From the NCBI GenBank assembly GCA_900544535.1, contig UQVH01000029.1, positions 1 through 25,934 on the forward strand: 25,934 nt of DNA. The letters are read 5' to 3'. Under the pieces are notes generated by a model. It had not been told where the DNA came from. It did not search any database and was given only the letters and a program-made list of their open reading frames with translations. Positions 8,421 through 16,869 of this stretch are shown piece after piece. The position numbers and the translations under genes were made by a program. Numbering within the stretch: position 1 is the stretch's first letter; each line of letters starts with the position of its first letter. This stretch comes from an uncultured Bacteroidales bacterium (GTDB lineage: Bacteria > Bacteroidota > Bacteroidia > Bacteroidales > Muribaculaceae).

Positions 8421-9344
8421 ATGATGGATAAATTCAGCCCCCTGATTGTAATAACCGGTCCTACGGCTTCGGGCAAGACCCGCAGGGCGGTAGATCTTGC
8501 CCGTCTGATCGGAGCCGAGATCGTCAGTGCCGATTCCCGCCAGATTTATCGCGGGATGGATCTTGGCACGGGAAAAGATATTGAAGAGTATGGCGATGTG
8601 CCTTTTCACCTGATCGACATCTGCCCCGCGGGCTACAAATACAATCTTTTTGAATTTCTTCGCGATTTCGCTGCGGTCAGAGCCGACATCGAGGGGCGCG
8701 GGAAGCGTACGATACTCTGCGGTGGAACCGGACTTTACGTCGAAAGTGTGCTCAAAGGGCTGCAGCTTCCTGAGGTGCCTGAAAATCCGGCCTTGCGCAA
8801 GAGTCTCGAAGGAAAATCGCTTGAAGAGCTGACAGCTATATTGTCAGCCATGAAGGATCTCCACAATGTGACTGATGTTGATACGGCCAAGCGTGCCATA
8901 CGCGCCATAGAGATACAGACTTATTACCACGAGCATCCGGATGCGGCCGTGAAGGCCGAACCTCATCCGTTGACTGACGCCGTTGTCATCGGTGTCGGGA
9001 TCGATCGCGAGGCCAGGCGGCAGCGTATTTCGCAGCGTCTGCAGGCGCGTCTTAGAGCGGGGATGGTTGATGAGGTCCGCAGGTTGCTTGACAGCGGCAT
9101 CTCCCCGGATGATCTGATTTATTACGGGCTTGAATACAAATATCTGACATTGTATCTGATCGGCCGCATGAGTCGCGAGGAGATGGTCAGCGGCCTGGAG
9201 ATTGCCATACACCAGTTTGCAAAACGTCAGATGACATGGTTTCGCGGCATGGAAAAACGCGGTTTCCCGATCAACTGGATTCCATATGATCTGCCGGCTG
9301 ACGAGTTCAATGCGAGAGCCATGCGGCTGATCGGCTCTGTATGA
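8421..9344 (+). CDS. miaA: tRNA dimethylallyltransferase
   Basis: MiaA adds a dimethylallyl group to N6 of A37 in tRNAs that read codons starting with U. The 307-residue length is normal. The N-terminus has the P-loop GPTASGKT (13-20), followed by SADSRQIYRGMDLGTGK with the conserved catalytic Asp, then CGGTGLY, and near the end the FAKRQMTWFRG tRNA-contact helix. The next codon is also ATG (8424), so the exact start may shift by one residue. It begins 3 nt after the membrane-protein stop and ends at a strong hairpin. tRNA-Leu(TAA), a natural MiaA substrate class, is also in this window. Confidence 0.97.
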   Translation: MMDKFSPLIVITGPTASGKTRRAVDLARLIGAEIVSADSRQIYRGMDLGTGKDIEEYGDVPFHLIDICPAGYKYNLFEFLRDFAAVRADIEGRGKRTILCGGTGLYVESVLKGLQLPEVPENPALRKSLEGKSLEELTAILSAMKDLHNVTDVDTAKRAIRAIEIQTYYHEHPDAAVKAEPHPLTDAVVIGVGIDREARRQRISQRLQARLRAGMVDEVRRLLDSGISPDDLIYYGLEYKYLTLYLIGRMSREEMVSGLEIAIHQFAKRQMTWFRGMEKRGFPINWIPYDLPADEFNARAMRLIGSV

Positions 9345-9365
9345 TGGAAAAGGAGAGGAATTTAA

Positions 9366-9424
9366 AGTAAAAACGCACCCCGAAGTATTTGAAAGTGACT
9401 TCGGGGTGCGCCTGAATTATTTTT
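9366..9424. terminator. Bidirectional terminator between miaA and the YeiH gene
   Basis: A perfect 13-bp stem pairs CGCACCCCGAAGT (9374-9386) with ACTTCGGGGTGCG (9398-9410) around an 11-nt loop. On the minus strand it is followed by TTTTTA; on the plus strand by a looser T-rich tail. It serves both convergent genes. Confidence 0.85.
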
Positions 9425-9437
9425 AAGGATGTAATTC

Positions 9438-10475
9438 TCAGAGCCAGAGTGGAGCCAGGTGTTTGGCAAGTATATAACCGCCTCCAATGAGCCACAGATC
9501 CAGGCAGAAAGCGAGGATAAAGGGTTTGGCTCCTGCTTTCTTGAATTTGTCGATACTGGTTTCGGCACCGAGGGCCGCCATTGCCATGGTCAGCAGGAAG
9601 GTGTCGAAATAGTTGATGGCATCGACGAATACAGCAGGAAGAAGGTCGAAAGAATTGAAGCCGATGACAGCAAGGAATCCGACGGCGAACCAAGGAATGT
9701 TGACTTTCCCTTTTTCAGCGGAAATCCCTTCCGAGGAGTTACGGCGTGCCACCCAGAATCCGAGAATGAGAAGCACGGGAACCAACAGCATCACACGGAT
9801 CATTTTGACGATAATGGCCACGTTGGATATCTCGGTTCCCATAGCATTGCCGGCTCCGACGGCGTGAGCTACTTCATGGAGAGTCGCACCGGAATAGATG
9901 CCCATTTCCTGAGGGGTGAGGTCAAGCCAGCCTGAGCGGTAGGCGACAGGATAGAAGAACATCGATATAGTACCGAAAATGACTACTGTCGCGACAGCCA
10001 CAGCTGTCTTGTAGGGTTGTGTGCGGATCGTGGATTCAGCACCGAGTACTGCTGCGGCGCCGCAGATGCCGCTGCCGACTGAGGTCAGGAGTGCGGTTTC
10101 GCGATCCATTTTCAGCAGGCGTCCTATCCATATGCCGCCGAGTATGGTGACGGTAACAATGATGGCGTCGATCACGATGCCTGAAATGCCGACATTGACG
10201 ATGTCCTGAAAAGTCAGGCGGAAGCCATACAGGATGATGCCGAGCCGCAGGATTTTCTTCGAGCAGAACTGGATGCCGGGCACCCAGGTCTCAGGCAGAT
10301 TGTTGCGGAGAGAGTTGGCGTAGAGCATACCGAGTATGATACCGATTATCATCGGGCTGAAAGAAATCTCTTTGAGCAGTTGCGCTTCGCCGATATAGAA
10401 GGCCGCACATGCAAATAATGCAATCAGCAGTATGCCGTGGAGCATACTGACGCGAGTTTCTGTTAATTTAGGCAT
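9438..10475 (-). CDS. YeiH/UPF0324 family putative sulfate exporter
   Basis: A 345-residue inner-membrane protein of the YeiH family (UPF0324, PF03601). About ten hydrophobic segments span the whole length. Family-type blocks are ILGMLYANSLRN, LRLGIILYGFRLTFQDI, SVGSGICGAAAVLGAES, a YSGATLHEVAHAVGAG segment with conserved His residues, and MAMAALGAETSIDKFKKAG near the C-terminus. Members are annotated as putative sulfate or sulfite-related exporters, but the substrate here cannot be read from the sequence. The gene stands alone between a terminator and a -7 box 126 nt upstream. Confidence 0.92.
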   Translation of the reverse strand: MPKLTETRVSMLHGILLIALFACAAFYIGEAQLLKEISFSPMIIGIILGMLYANSLRNNLPETWVPGIQFCSKKILRLGIILYGFRLTFQDIVNVGISGIVIDAIIVTVTILGGIWIGRLLKMDRETALLTSVGSGICGAAAVLGAESTIRTQPYKTAVAVATVVIFGTISMFFYPVAYRSGWLDLTPQEMGIYSGATLHEVAHAVGAGNAMGTEISNVAIIVKMIRVMLLVPVLLILGFWVARRNSSEGISAEKGKVNIPWFAVGFLAVIGFNSFDLLPAVFVDAINYFDTFLLTMAMAALGAETSIDKFKKAGAKPFILAFCLDLWLIGGGYILAKHLAPLWL

Positions 10476-10600
10476 TGGGAAACTTTTGTGTTTTGGTTTT
10501 CTGATTAAGACTTCGGCCGTTCTGGCGGAAGCCCCGTTAATGGTCTGTTTGAGATGATACTGGAATTCCTTTTCCGGAGATATGCCCCTTTTTTCAGCTG

Positions 10601-10608
10601 CAAAAGTA
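10601..10608 (-). promoter_or_regulatory. -7 box for the YeiH-family gene
   Basis: The minus strand reads TACTTTTG, matching TAnnTTTG. It predicts a leader of about 118 nt before the ATG at 10475. The leader holds only a weak imperfect hairpin (CTTC-GCC / GGC-GAAG) and no recognised riboswitch. The rest of the 10476-10741 gap is empty apart from the fmt end signals. Confidence 0.5.
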
Positions 10609-10694
10609 AGAAAAAGCGATGAGTTTTTGATGCTCTGGGTCTAATGATTATGGAAAATTCACACAGCGGAGCTATAATTTACTTAGCAGATATT

Positions 10695-10718
10695 AAACGC
10701 TGCTAAAAGATGGCGTTT
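10695..10718 (-). terminator. Weak hairpin after fmt
   Basis: AAACGC (10695-10700) pairs with GCGTTT (10713-10718), a 6-bp stem with a 12-nt loop, 24 nt past the fmt stop. It is flanked by A/T-rich sequence. This is a weak candidate for the end of the trpB2-porU-fmt transcript. Confidence 0.3.
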
Positions 10719-10741
10719 TTACCTCCTGCGGTTAATTCCAT

Positions 10742-11713
10742 TCAACAGAATCGCGGAGCGTTCAGGCGTGATCCGCGGAGAAAATCGGCTGTTGACATGC
10801 GGCGCTTTCCGGGAGCCTGGAGACTCAGGATCTCGATGGCTTTATCGTTGCCGGTCCCAACGTACATTGCCGCCCCGTCGATCAGAATCTCACCGGGATT
10901 AAGAGCGCTTTCGGGCTTGTCGCAGATTGAGGTCTCGAAGATCTTGACTGCTCCAAGCTCGGTATCGCCGTCATTGAGAGTGCTCCAGGCAGCCGGGTAA
11001 GGAGAAAGACCTCTGACCAGATTATGGATTGAAAGGGCGGGTGCAGTCCAGACGATACGGCATGTTTCTTTGAAAATTTTCGGTGCGGGAGCCGGATCGG
11101 GACAGTCATGCAGGAACCGTTCCTGTGGAATAGGCTGAAGAGTACCTGCAATTATGTCGTCGATAGTCTTTATGGTCAGGTCCGCGCCGAGCAGCATCAG
11201 ACGGTCATGCACGTCGCCGACATTGTCGGTAGGACGGATCTCGATGCGTTCCTGTGCTATTATATCTCCGGTGTCGATCTCATGTTTGAGGAAGAAGGTG
11301 GTAACACCGGTTTCTGTGTCGCCGTTTATGACGGCCCAGTTGATAGGGGCCGCACCGCGGTAGCGCGGAAGCAGAGAGGCATGGAGGTTGAAGGTGCCGA
11401 GACGGGGCATAGTCCACACCACTTCAGGGAGCATTCGGAATGCTATGACTATGAACAGATCCGCATCAAGCGATCGGAGTTCTTCGACAAATTCCGGATC
11501 TTTCAGCTTGACGGGTTGCATCAGACGCAGTCCGCGTTCCAGCGCGAATTCCTTGACGGGTGACTGATAGAGTTTGTGTCCGCGTCCGGCCGGCTTGTCG
11601 GGCATAGTCACCACTCCGACCACATTGTAACCGCCGTCGACAATGCGGCGCAGGCTTTCAACAGCGAATTCCGGAGTGCCCAGGAAGACTATTTTCAGAT
11701 CGTTTTTTGTCAT
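10742..11713 (-). CDS. fmt: Methionyl-tRNA formyltransferase
   Basis: Fmt formylates initiator Met-tRNA using 10-formyl-tetrahydrofolate. The likely start is ATG 11713 (323 residues); the frame also opens with TTG at 11722. The N-terminal Rossmann-type formyltransferase domain (about 5-200) shows VFLGTPEFAVESL and PDKPAGRG. It also has the catalytic block FNLHASLLPRYRGAAPINWA, with conserved Asn and His, and TGVTTFFLKHEIDTGDII with the conserved Asp. The C-terminal OB-like tRNA-binding domain (about 210-320) contains VRGLSPYPAAWSTL. The length is normal. It follows porU by 72 nt, a gap that contains a tandem repeat. Confidence 0.97.
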   Translation of the reverse strand: MTKNDLKIVFLGTPEFAVESLRRIVDGGYNVVGVVTMPDKPAGRGHKLYQSPVKEFALERGLRLMQPVKLKDPEFVEELRSLDADLFIVIAFRMLPEVVWTMPRLGTFNLHASLLPRYRGAAPINWAVINGDTETGVTTFFLKHEIDTGDIIAQERIEIRPTDNVGDVHDRLMLLGADLTIKTIDDIIAGTLQPIPQERFLHDCPDPAPAPKIFKETCRIVWTAPALSIHNLVRGLSPYPAAWSTLNDGDTELGAVKIFETSICDKPESALNPGEILIDGAAMYVGTGNDKAIEILSLQAPGKRRMSTADFLRGSRLNAPRFC

Positions 11714-11726
11714 CTTTGTCAATACT

Positions 11727-11760
11727 TATTGATGATTATAATTTATTGATGATTATAATT
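11727..11760 (-). repeat. Perfect 17-bp tandem repeat in the fmt leader
   Basis: TATTGATGATTATAATT is present twice head to tail, at 11727-11743 and 11744-11760, with no mismatch. It ends 13 nt before the fmt ATG, between porU and fmt. A copy-number change by slippage would alter the spacing or A/T content just upstream of the start codon. Confidence 0.9.
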
Positions 11761-11785
11761 AACGTGGAGGATGCTGAGTCGGCTG

Positions 11786-14700
11786 TCAGTAACGCGGCCG
11801 CAGGAGTGTGACTTCGATTTCCTGGCTTGAACCGTTGCGCATGCCGTCGGTCAGAAGGACTGATGCTCGGTAAGTGCCGTCGGGGAGCGGATTGCCATTA
11901 CTGTCACTGAAATCGTAGGCGAATGGAAAGACTGTGTCAGCTTGCGAGAAGACTGTCTCGCCGTTCGAGTCGCGGATTAGCAGTCTGGTGTTCAGTTCGG
12001 ACGTCGTCGGTGACATCAGGCGGAATTCAACGATATCGCGGACAAAGGTGCTGTCGCAGGAGAGCAGGGCGGTGATGGGATTGCTGACAACAGTGAATGT
12101 CAGAGTTTTCCTCGCCGTATTTCCGGCTACGTCGCGGGCCGACAGTGTGAGTGTGTGGCGCCCGTCACCGAGTTTGCCGACCGGATATCTGAGTTCGGCG
12201 CTACCGTCGGTATTGAAACTGAGCGCCGCGCCGATATTCGGCAGACGGGTAGATGAGTCGAGCACAGCCGAAGGCATGTCACCTATGTTGGCAGAGCCGT
12301 TGGCTATACCGCTTTCGTCATCACGTATAGTGGCATAGAGTACCGGCTCCGGGCCTATCTCGGCACCGTCCGGTACTTCCGGAGAGTTGAGATAGCAGTC
12401 GATCAGCGGTGCGGTGGTATCAGGCAGAATTTCTGAACCGGGATTGCTGACTGTCAGAGTGCTGTCCATGCCGCAGGCTATGTGACCGTCGGCGGAATAC
12501 GCCAGCATGGTGAGGCGGTTCCGGCCTTCACGTGAACTCAGAGGCGGTGTCACGGTGGCATTCCACTTGCCGTTGCGGACCTCGACAGAGGTCTGGAGCA
12601 GAAGACTTTCGTCGAGCTGCATTATAGTGTCGGAGTCCCCTTTGGAGTGGACATAGCGTTGGGTGATTCGCGGTGCGTCGTAGAGCGACAGAAGCAGAGC
12701 GCCGTTAAAATCCGTGTCGGTCGAACCGTCGTCGAGGGTGATGCGTCCGTTTAAGGTGAGTGGTGAGAGGGCCGCGGCGTTCATCGGTGATCCGTCGGTT
12801 TCCGATTCAAAATCTGCGACAACTTTGCGGTCGGGACGGCGTACCGGCAGGGCCGGATCAGACAGGAAATTATAACAGTAATTGTTGATACGCTGGACAC
12901 TGCCGTATTTGGCTGTGTTGTTTACTGCCGAACGCCATACATCTCCGAGGCGTTCGGGACCGTCGGGGGAGACTAACTGGCGGGTGAATTCTTCATTGAG
13001 AGCGTGGTTGTTGCTGAGATAGACTGAACGGCCAGAGCCGATAACTGCCACCGGGCCTGTCGGGTGGAGGAGAAACTGGGTGCCTACTCCGCGGAATGAG
13101 GCGTCGATCGGAGTTGTCTCGCAGCTGGATAAGTACAGTATCGGCATTGATGTGAATGTCATTCTGCTGATGTGGGAGACGGTCAGGATCGATCCGATTT
13201 CAAAATGGCCGGAGTGGCCAGTATAGTTCAGCAGAAATGGTCCGCGGGCAACTTGGGCGGTCAGTGGTGCGAATGTCGGTCTGTTGTCAAGTTTTTTGTC
13301 AAAAGGATAGAGCGCGTTGTAAATGCGGGCGCAGGTAGTGAAAGGTGCCAGTTTCAGAATGTCGGACCGCAGTTTTTCCGATCCGTTGAGGTGGGCGTCG
13401 TTGTCGCCTTCACATGCGACCAATACCGCAAGATCCGGACGTCCGGCAACACGCGGATCATTGAGATAGGCGACGCATTTGTCTACGAAGATGCGGGCTT
13501 CGTCAGCTGTCAGCACCGGGGCGCGGCCTACCGAGACTGATACTTCGTTATAGGAGGCTCCCAGGTTTTCCGGAATGCGGTCGGCCATCATGCCGAAATA
13601 CAGATCGGTAGCGTGGTCCGTAGCCTCTGATGCCGCCTGATCGCTGCGTTCCACTTCATAGCCGACAAGATGTTCGGTTCCGTCATCCGATAGGTTGTGG
13701 CGCGGATCATAGGTCGGGCAACCCAACAGCAGCAGATAGCGCAGAGGTCTGTCCGGACGCTCGTAGAGCATTCTGACGAATTTGCGCAGTGCGTTGGGGT
13801 GGGGAGAGCCGGAGGAAAATTCGTTGAAAACCTCGTTTTGGGTGACGACGGCCACCTGCAGTCCCTGTTTTTCGCGATGGGCTGCCGCGAGGCGTTCGGC
13901 TTCAGGCAGAAGTGTCTCGGTGGTGACAATAAGATAGTCGGCTGAAAAAATCGAATGAAGATCCCGGCAGGAGACCTGTCCGACAAATTCAGGCTGCGGA
14001 ACCTGAGGACCGGGAGAGAAGATGCACAGACGTCGTACGGAAGATGTCTGTCCGGCGGGGATGACAATTGTCGCGTTGCCGTCTTCGTTCACATCGGGTG
14101 TGAGGCGGCTGACGGAGTGCGGGTCGCCTACATTCCAGATTTCCACATCCTGCGGAAGACCGCTCAGGCTGACTGTGAGCGAGCTTGTTGCGGAGGGGAG
14201 GAAGTGCATGTCCATGACCGGTCCGCGGAAGAGGTTCTTCCGTGAATACATCCAGTAGATTTCCGAAAACGCCAGCCGGTCGAAATGGCAGTCTGACGGG
14301 ATTGAAAACCGGACTGAAAACGGAGTTTCCGAGGCCGAGAGAACGGGGATTTTTTTCAGCGAGGCAAGTGAATAGAGCCGGTTGTCGACAACATTGCGCC
14401 GGTGGGTGGTCGGTGTGAAAGACACCGGAGTGACGTCGCCTGAGAATTCCACGCTGATGTGCTGGGCGTCATCTTCGCCGTGAAGATAGGCATACCGGTA
14501 GGCAAGATATCCGTTTTCGACGAAATCCGGTGCCCGGAATGTATAAGAAAGTCCTTCGGGACGCGAGGCAAGGTCATGAGAGAAGAAAAAGACGCTTGCT
14601 GAGTGAATGTTGAGATCTTCTGGGAGCCTTCGGTCGATCGAGATGTGGGTGGAGGACGGTGTGCCTTGTTCTGTTTCCGGCACGTCCGCTATCACAGTCC

Positions 14701-15118
14701 CCGGCAGCGAGGCTGTAAGGAAATAGTTTGATCCGCGGGAATAGAAGTTACGGTATGACGTTAGGGCTGATGTTGTCGACGGGGTAGTCCGGTCATCACC
14801 TTCGCCATAGAAATACAGCGCGTCACCGGAATGATGCACGGCTACCGGAGGCAGGTCGTCCGGGGCCGTGTCGAGCAAATGGGCCTGCTCTACGCTTCCA
14901 TAGCCGAACACGCGGACTTTTTCAGGCTCCGTGAAGCCCCATTCTCGCAATGTGTGGTAGTCGATGCGGTAGACCGATGTCGAATCGATATGTACTTTCA
15001 CCCACTGACCTGAGGCCAGAACGGACGAAGGCACATAGTCGGCGCCCAGCCCTGTTCCGGTACTCAGCAGTGACAGGGCGGCCGCGATGAAAAAGACAGT
15101 TTTTTTATTCTTTGGCAA
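11786..15118 (-). CDS. porU: Type IX secretion system sortase PorU (peptidase C25 family)
   Basis: PorU is the cell-surface cysteine sortase that cleaves the C-terminal signal of T9SS cargo and attaches it to the outer membrane. This 1110-residue protein has a signal peptide (KKTVFFIAAALSLLSTGTGLGA) and an N-terminal beta region (about 25-385). The gingipain-like C25 domain (about 390-735) starts at DYLIVTTETLLPEAERLAAAH; His635 lies in NYTGHSGH and Cys666 in YLSSCETTPID. The C-terminal part has Ig-like strands ending in a CTD-like segment (LPDGTYRASVLL). The start appears to be TTG 15118, since no ATG lies in frame between an upstream stop and the signal peptide. It overlaps the end of trpB2 by 14 nt. 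The usual GHG after the catalytic His is GHS here. Confidence 0.93.
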   Translation of the reverse strand: MPKNKKTVFFIAAALSLLSTGTGLGADYVPSSVLASGQWVKVHIDSTSVYRIDYHTLREWGFTEPEKVRVFGYGSVEQAHLLDTAPDDLPPVAVHHSGDALYFYGEGDDRTTPSTTSALTSYRNFYSRGSNYFLTASLPGTVIADVPETEQGTPSSTHISIDRRLPEDLNIHSASVFFFSHDLASRPEGLSYTFRAPDFVENGYLAYRYAYLHGEDDAQHISVEFSGDVTPVSFTPTTHRRNVVDNRLYSLASLKKIPVLSASETPFSVRFSIPSDCHFDRLAFSEIYWMYSRKNLFRGPVMDMHFLPSATSSLTVSLSGLPQDVEIWNVGDPHSVSRLTPDVNEDGNATIVIPAGQTSSVRRLCIFSPGPQVPQPEFVGQVSCRDLHSIFSADYLIVTTETLLPEAERLAAAHREKQGLQVAVVTQNEVFNEFSSGSPHPNALRKFVRMLYERPDRPLRYLLLLGCPTYDPRHNLSDDGTEHLVGYEVERSDQAASEATDHATDLYFGMMADRIPENLGASYNEVSVSVGRAPVLTADEARIFVDKCVAYLNDPRVAGRPDLAVLVACEGDNDAHLNGSEKLRSDILKLAPFTTCARIYNALYPFDKKLDNRPTFAPLTAQVARGPFLLNYTGHSGHFEIGSILTVSHISRMTFTSMPILYLSSCETTPIDASFRGVGTQFLLHPTGPVAVIGSGRSVYLSNNHALNEEFTRQLVSPDGPERLGDVWRSAVNNTAKYGSVQRINNYCYNFLSDPALPVRRPDRKVVADFESETDGSPMNAAALSPLTLNGRITLDDGSTDTDFNGALLLSLYDAPRITQRYVHSKGDSDTIMQLDESLLLQTSVEVRNGKWNATVTPPLSSREGRNRLTMLAYSADGHIACGMDSTLTVSNPGSEILPDTTAPLIDCYLNSPEVPDGAEIGPEPVLYATIRDDESGIANGSANIGDMPSAVLDSSTRLPNIGAALSFNTDGSAELRYPVGKLGDGRHTLTLSARDVAGNTARKTLTFTVVSNPITALLSCDSTFVRDIVEFRLMSPTTSELNTRLLIRDSNGETVFSQADTVFPFAYDFSDSNGNPLPDGTYRASVLLTDGMRNGSSQEIEVTLLRPRY

Positions 15119-16463
15119 GGTTGGCTTCGATTTCGTCGTCGGTTACAGTATAATTGATGAGGTCTCCGGAGAGATATTTGTCATAGGAAGCCATGTCGAC
15201 CAGTCCGTGGCCTGAGAGATTGAAGAGAATCACTTTCTCTTCGCCCGGCTTGAGTTTTTTGACTTCGCGTATTGTGGCGGCAATGGCATGGCACGATTCG
15301 GGTGCGGGGATGATGCCTTCGGCACGGGCGAAAAGACATCCGGCGTCAAACGATTCGATCTGGTCGATGTCTACCGCTTCAATGAGACCGTCTTTGAGCA
15401 GCTGGCTGACGATCACACCGGCGCCGTGATAGCGTAGACCTCCGGCGTGGATATTGGCCGGCTGGAATTTGTGGCCGAGAGTGAACATCGGCAGAAGGGG
15501 GGTGTAGCCGGCCTCGTCGCCGAAGTCATAGCGGAATTTACCTTTTGTCAGTTTGGGACATGAGGCGGGTTCGGCAGCCACGAAGCGGGTGTGGGCTTTT
15601 CCGGGTTCGGCCGCGATCTTGTGGCGCATGAAAGGGAAGGAGATTCCGCCGAAGTTCGAGCCGCCGCCGAAACATGCGATCACTACGTCGGGATATTCTC
15701 CGGCCATTTCCATCTGTTTTTCGGCTTCGAGGCCGATTACAGTCTGATGGAGCGTTACATGGCTAAGGACCGAACCGAGAGCATATTTACAGTCGGGTGT
15801 GGTGCGGGCGAGTTCGACAGCCTCGGAGATTGCGGTACCGAGAGAACCCTGGCAGTTGGGATTGACGGTGAGTATGTCTTTGCCGGCACGGGTCGACATG
15901 GAGGGCGACGGTGTCACCTGTGCCCCGAATGTCTGCATGATGCTGCGGCGGTAGGGTTTCTGTTCGTATGAGATCTTGACCTGATAGACGGCGGCTTCGA
16001 GTCCGAAGAGCGACGCCGCATAGGCGAGCGACGCACCCCATTGTCCGGCGCCGGTCTCGGTGGTGACGTTCTTTACGCCCTCTTTCTTGCAGTAATAGGC
16101 CTGCGGTATGGCCGAGTTGAGTTTGTGGGAACCCATCGGCGAGACGCTCTCATTTTTGAAATAGATGTGAGCAGAAGTGCCGAGGGCCTTTTCAAGGCCG
16201 TAGGCACGCACCAGCGGAGTGGAGCGATAGTATTTGTACATCTCGCGGACCTCATCGGGAATCGGAATCCAGCGGTCGGTTGTGTTAAGTTCCTGATCGC
16301 AGCACTCGCGGGCGAAGATCGGGTAGAGATCCTCGGCCTTCATCGGCTCGCGGGTCTGCGGGTTGAGCGGCGGGAGGGGTTTGACAGGCATGTCGGCCTG
16401 GATGTTGTACCAGTTGCGGGGTATCTCGTCTTCTTCAAGAAAGTATCTTTTTTTCTGTGACAT
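15105..16463 (-). CDS. trpB: Tryptophan synthase beta chain, TrpB2 type
   Basis: This PLP enzyme joins indole and serine to make tryptophan. ATG 16463 gives 452 residues (MSQKKRYFLEEDE), the normal length for TrpB2; an earlier in-frame ATG at 16598 lies inside the tRNA terminator. The TrpB2 marks are the long N-terminus and IPDEVREMYKYYRSTPLVRA. SPMGSHKLNSA carries the PLP-binding Lys114. TETGAGQWG and the phosphate-binding CFGGGSNFGG follow. No trpA or other trp genes are nearby. TrpB2 enzymes often stand alone and are thought to salvage free indole. The 3' end overlaps porU. Confidence 0.95.
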   Translation of the reverse strand: MSQKKRYFLEEDEIPRNWYNIQADMPVKPLPPLNPQTREPMKAEDLYPIFARECCDQELNTTDRWIPIPDEVREMYKYYRSTPLVRAYGLEKALGTSAHIYFKNESVSPMGSHKLNSAIPQAYYCKKEGVKNVTTETGAGQWGASLAYAASLFGLEAAVYQVKISYEQKPYRRSIMQTFGAQVTPSPSMSTRAGKDILTVNPNCQGSLGTAISEAVELARTTPDCKYALGSVLSHVTLHQTVIGLEAEKQMEMAGEYPDVVIACFGGGSNFGGISFPFMRHKIAAEPGKAHTRFVAAEPASCPKLTKGKFRYDFGDEAGYTPLLPMFTLGHKFQPANIHAGGLRYHGAGVIVSQLLKDGLIEAVDIDQIESFDAGCLFARAEGIIPAPESCHAIAATIREVKKLKPGEEKVILFNLSGHGLVDMASYDKYLSGDLINYTVTDDEIEANLAKE

Positions 16464-16526
16464 TGTTGTGTAAGAGTTAGAGAGTGTTTGTTGCCGGAAA
16501 TGTCCGGATGTCTTGATTTCAAGTCG

Positions 16527-16557
16527 TAAAATTACGGAATCTTTGTCAAACTGACAA
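16527..16557 (-). promoter_or_regulatory. Possible promoter of trpB2-porU-fmt
   Basis: On the minus strand TAATTTTA (near TAnnTTTG, last base off) lies 20 bp after a TTG. It is about 64 bp before the trpB2 ATG and just beyond the tRNA-Leu terminator. The match is weak, but the position and spacing fit. Confidence 0.35.
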
Positions 16558-16571
16558 CTTTCGCGGCATAG

Positions 16572-16617
16572 ATAGAAAAAATCCGTAAGTTCTGCCATCG
16601 GTGAACTTACGGATTTT
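16572..16617 (-). terminator. Intrinsic terminator of tRNA-Leu
   Basis: A perfect 14-bp stem pairs AAAATCCGTAAGTT (16578-16591) with AACTTACGGATTTT (16604-16617), with a 12-nt loop. On the minus strand a TTTTTT run follows. It starts 10 nt past the tRNA 3' end. Confidence 0.85.
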
Positions 16618-16626
16618 CATCAGCGG

Positions 16627-16710
16627 TGCTCGAAGCGGGACTTGAACCCGCACGGTCGCAATGACCAAAGGATTTTAAGTCCTTCGTGTCTACCATTCCA
16701 CCATTCGAGC
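16627..16710 (-). tRNA. tRNA-Leu (anticodon TAA)
   Basis: An 84-nt minus-strand cloverleaf. The acceptor stem is GCTCGAA / TTCGAGC with discriminator A. The anticodon stem is AAGGA/TCCTT with loop CTTAAAA (anticodon TAA, 16675-16677). A long variable arm (GGTC..GACC) is typical of Leu, and the T-arm contains GGTTCAAGTCC. CCA is not encoded. It reads UUA/UUG codons. Confidence 0.95.
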
Positions 16711-16741
16711 TGACCTTATGGTGCGAAACGGTTTCGCGCTG

Positions 16742-16773
16742 CAAAGATATGTCTTTTTTTTGTGAAATGCAAA
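16742..16773 (-). promoter_or_regulatory. Promoter of tRNA-Leu
   Basis: On the minus strand TTTG (16770-16773) and TATCTTTG (16742-16749) are 20 bp apart, a textbook Bacteroidetes -33/-7 pair, about 31 bp before the tRNA 5' end. Confidence 0.8.
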
Positions 16774-16813
16774 CGGAGGCCGCGACATAATTTTGACATG
16801 CCGTCATAGAAGA

Positions 16814-16847
16814 GCCGGGACGATGCCACATCAGACATCGTCCCGGC
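16814..16847 (-). terminator. Terminator hairpin after the GH10 gene
   Basis: A perfect 12-bp GC-rich stem pairs GCCGGGACGATG (16814-16825) with CATCGTCCCGGC (16836-16847), loop 10 nt, 22 nt past the xylanase stop. The T tract on the minus strand is weak (TCTTCTAT). Confidence 0.7.
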
Positions 16848-16869
16848 AGTATGCGTTAACGAAATGCGG

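Noticed and set aside
10476..10600. Riboswitch in the leader of the YeiH-family gene
   Set aside because: There is only a weak imperfect hairpin and none of the conserved cores I could recognise.
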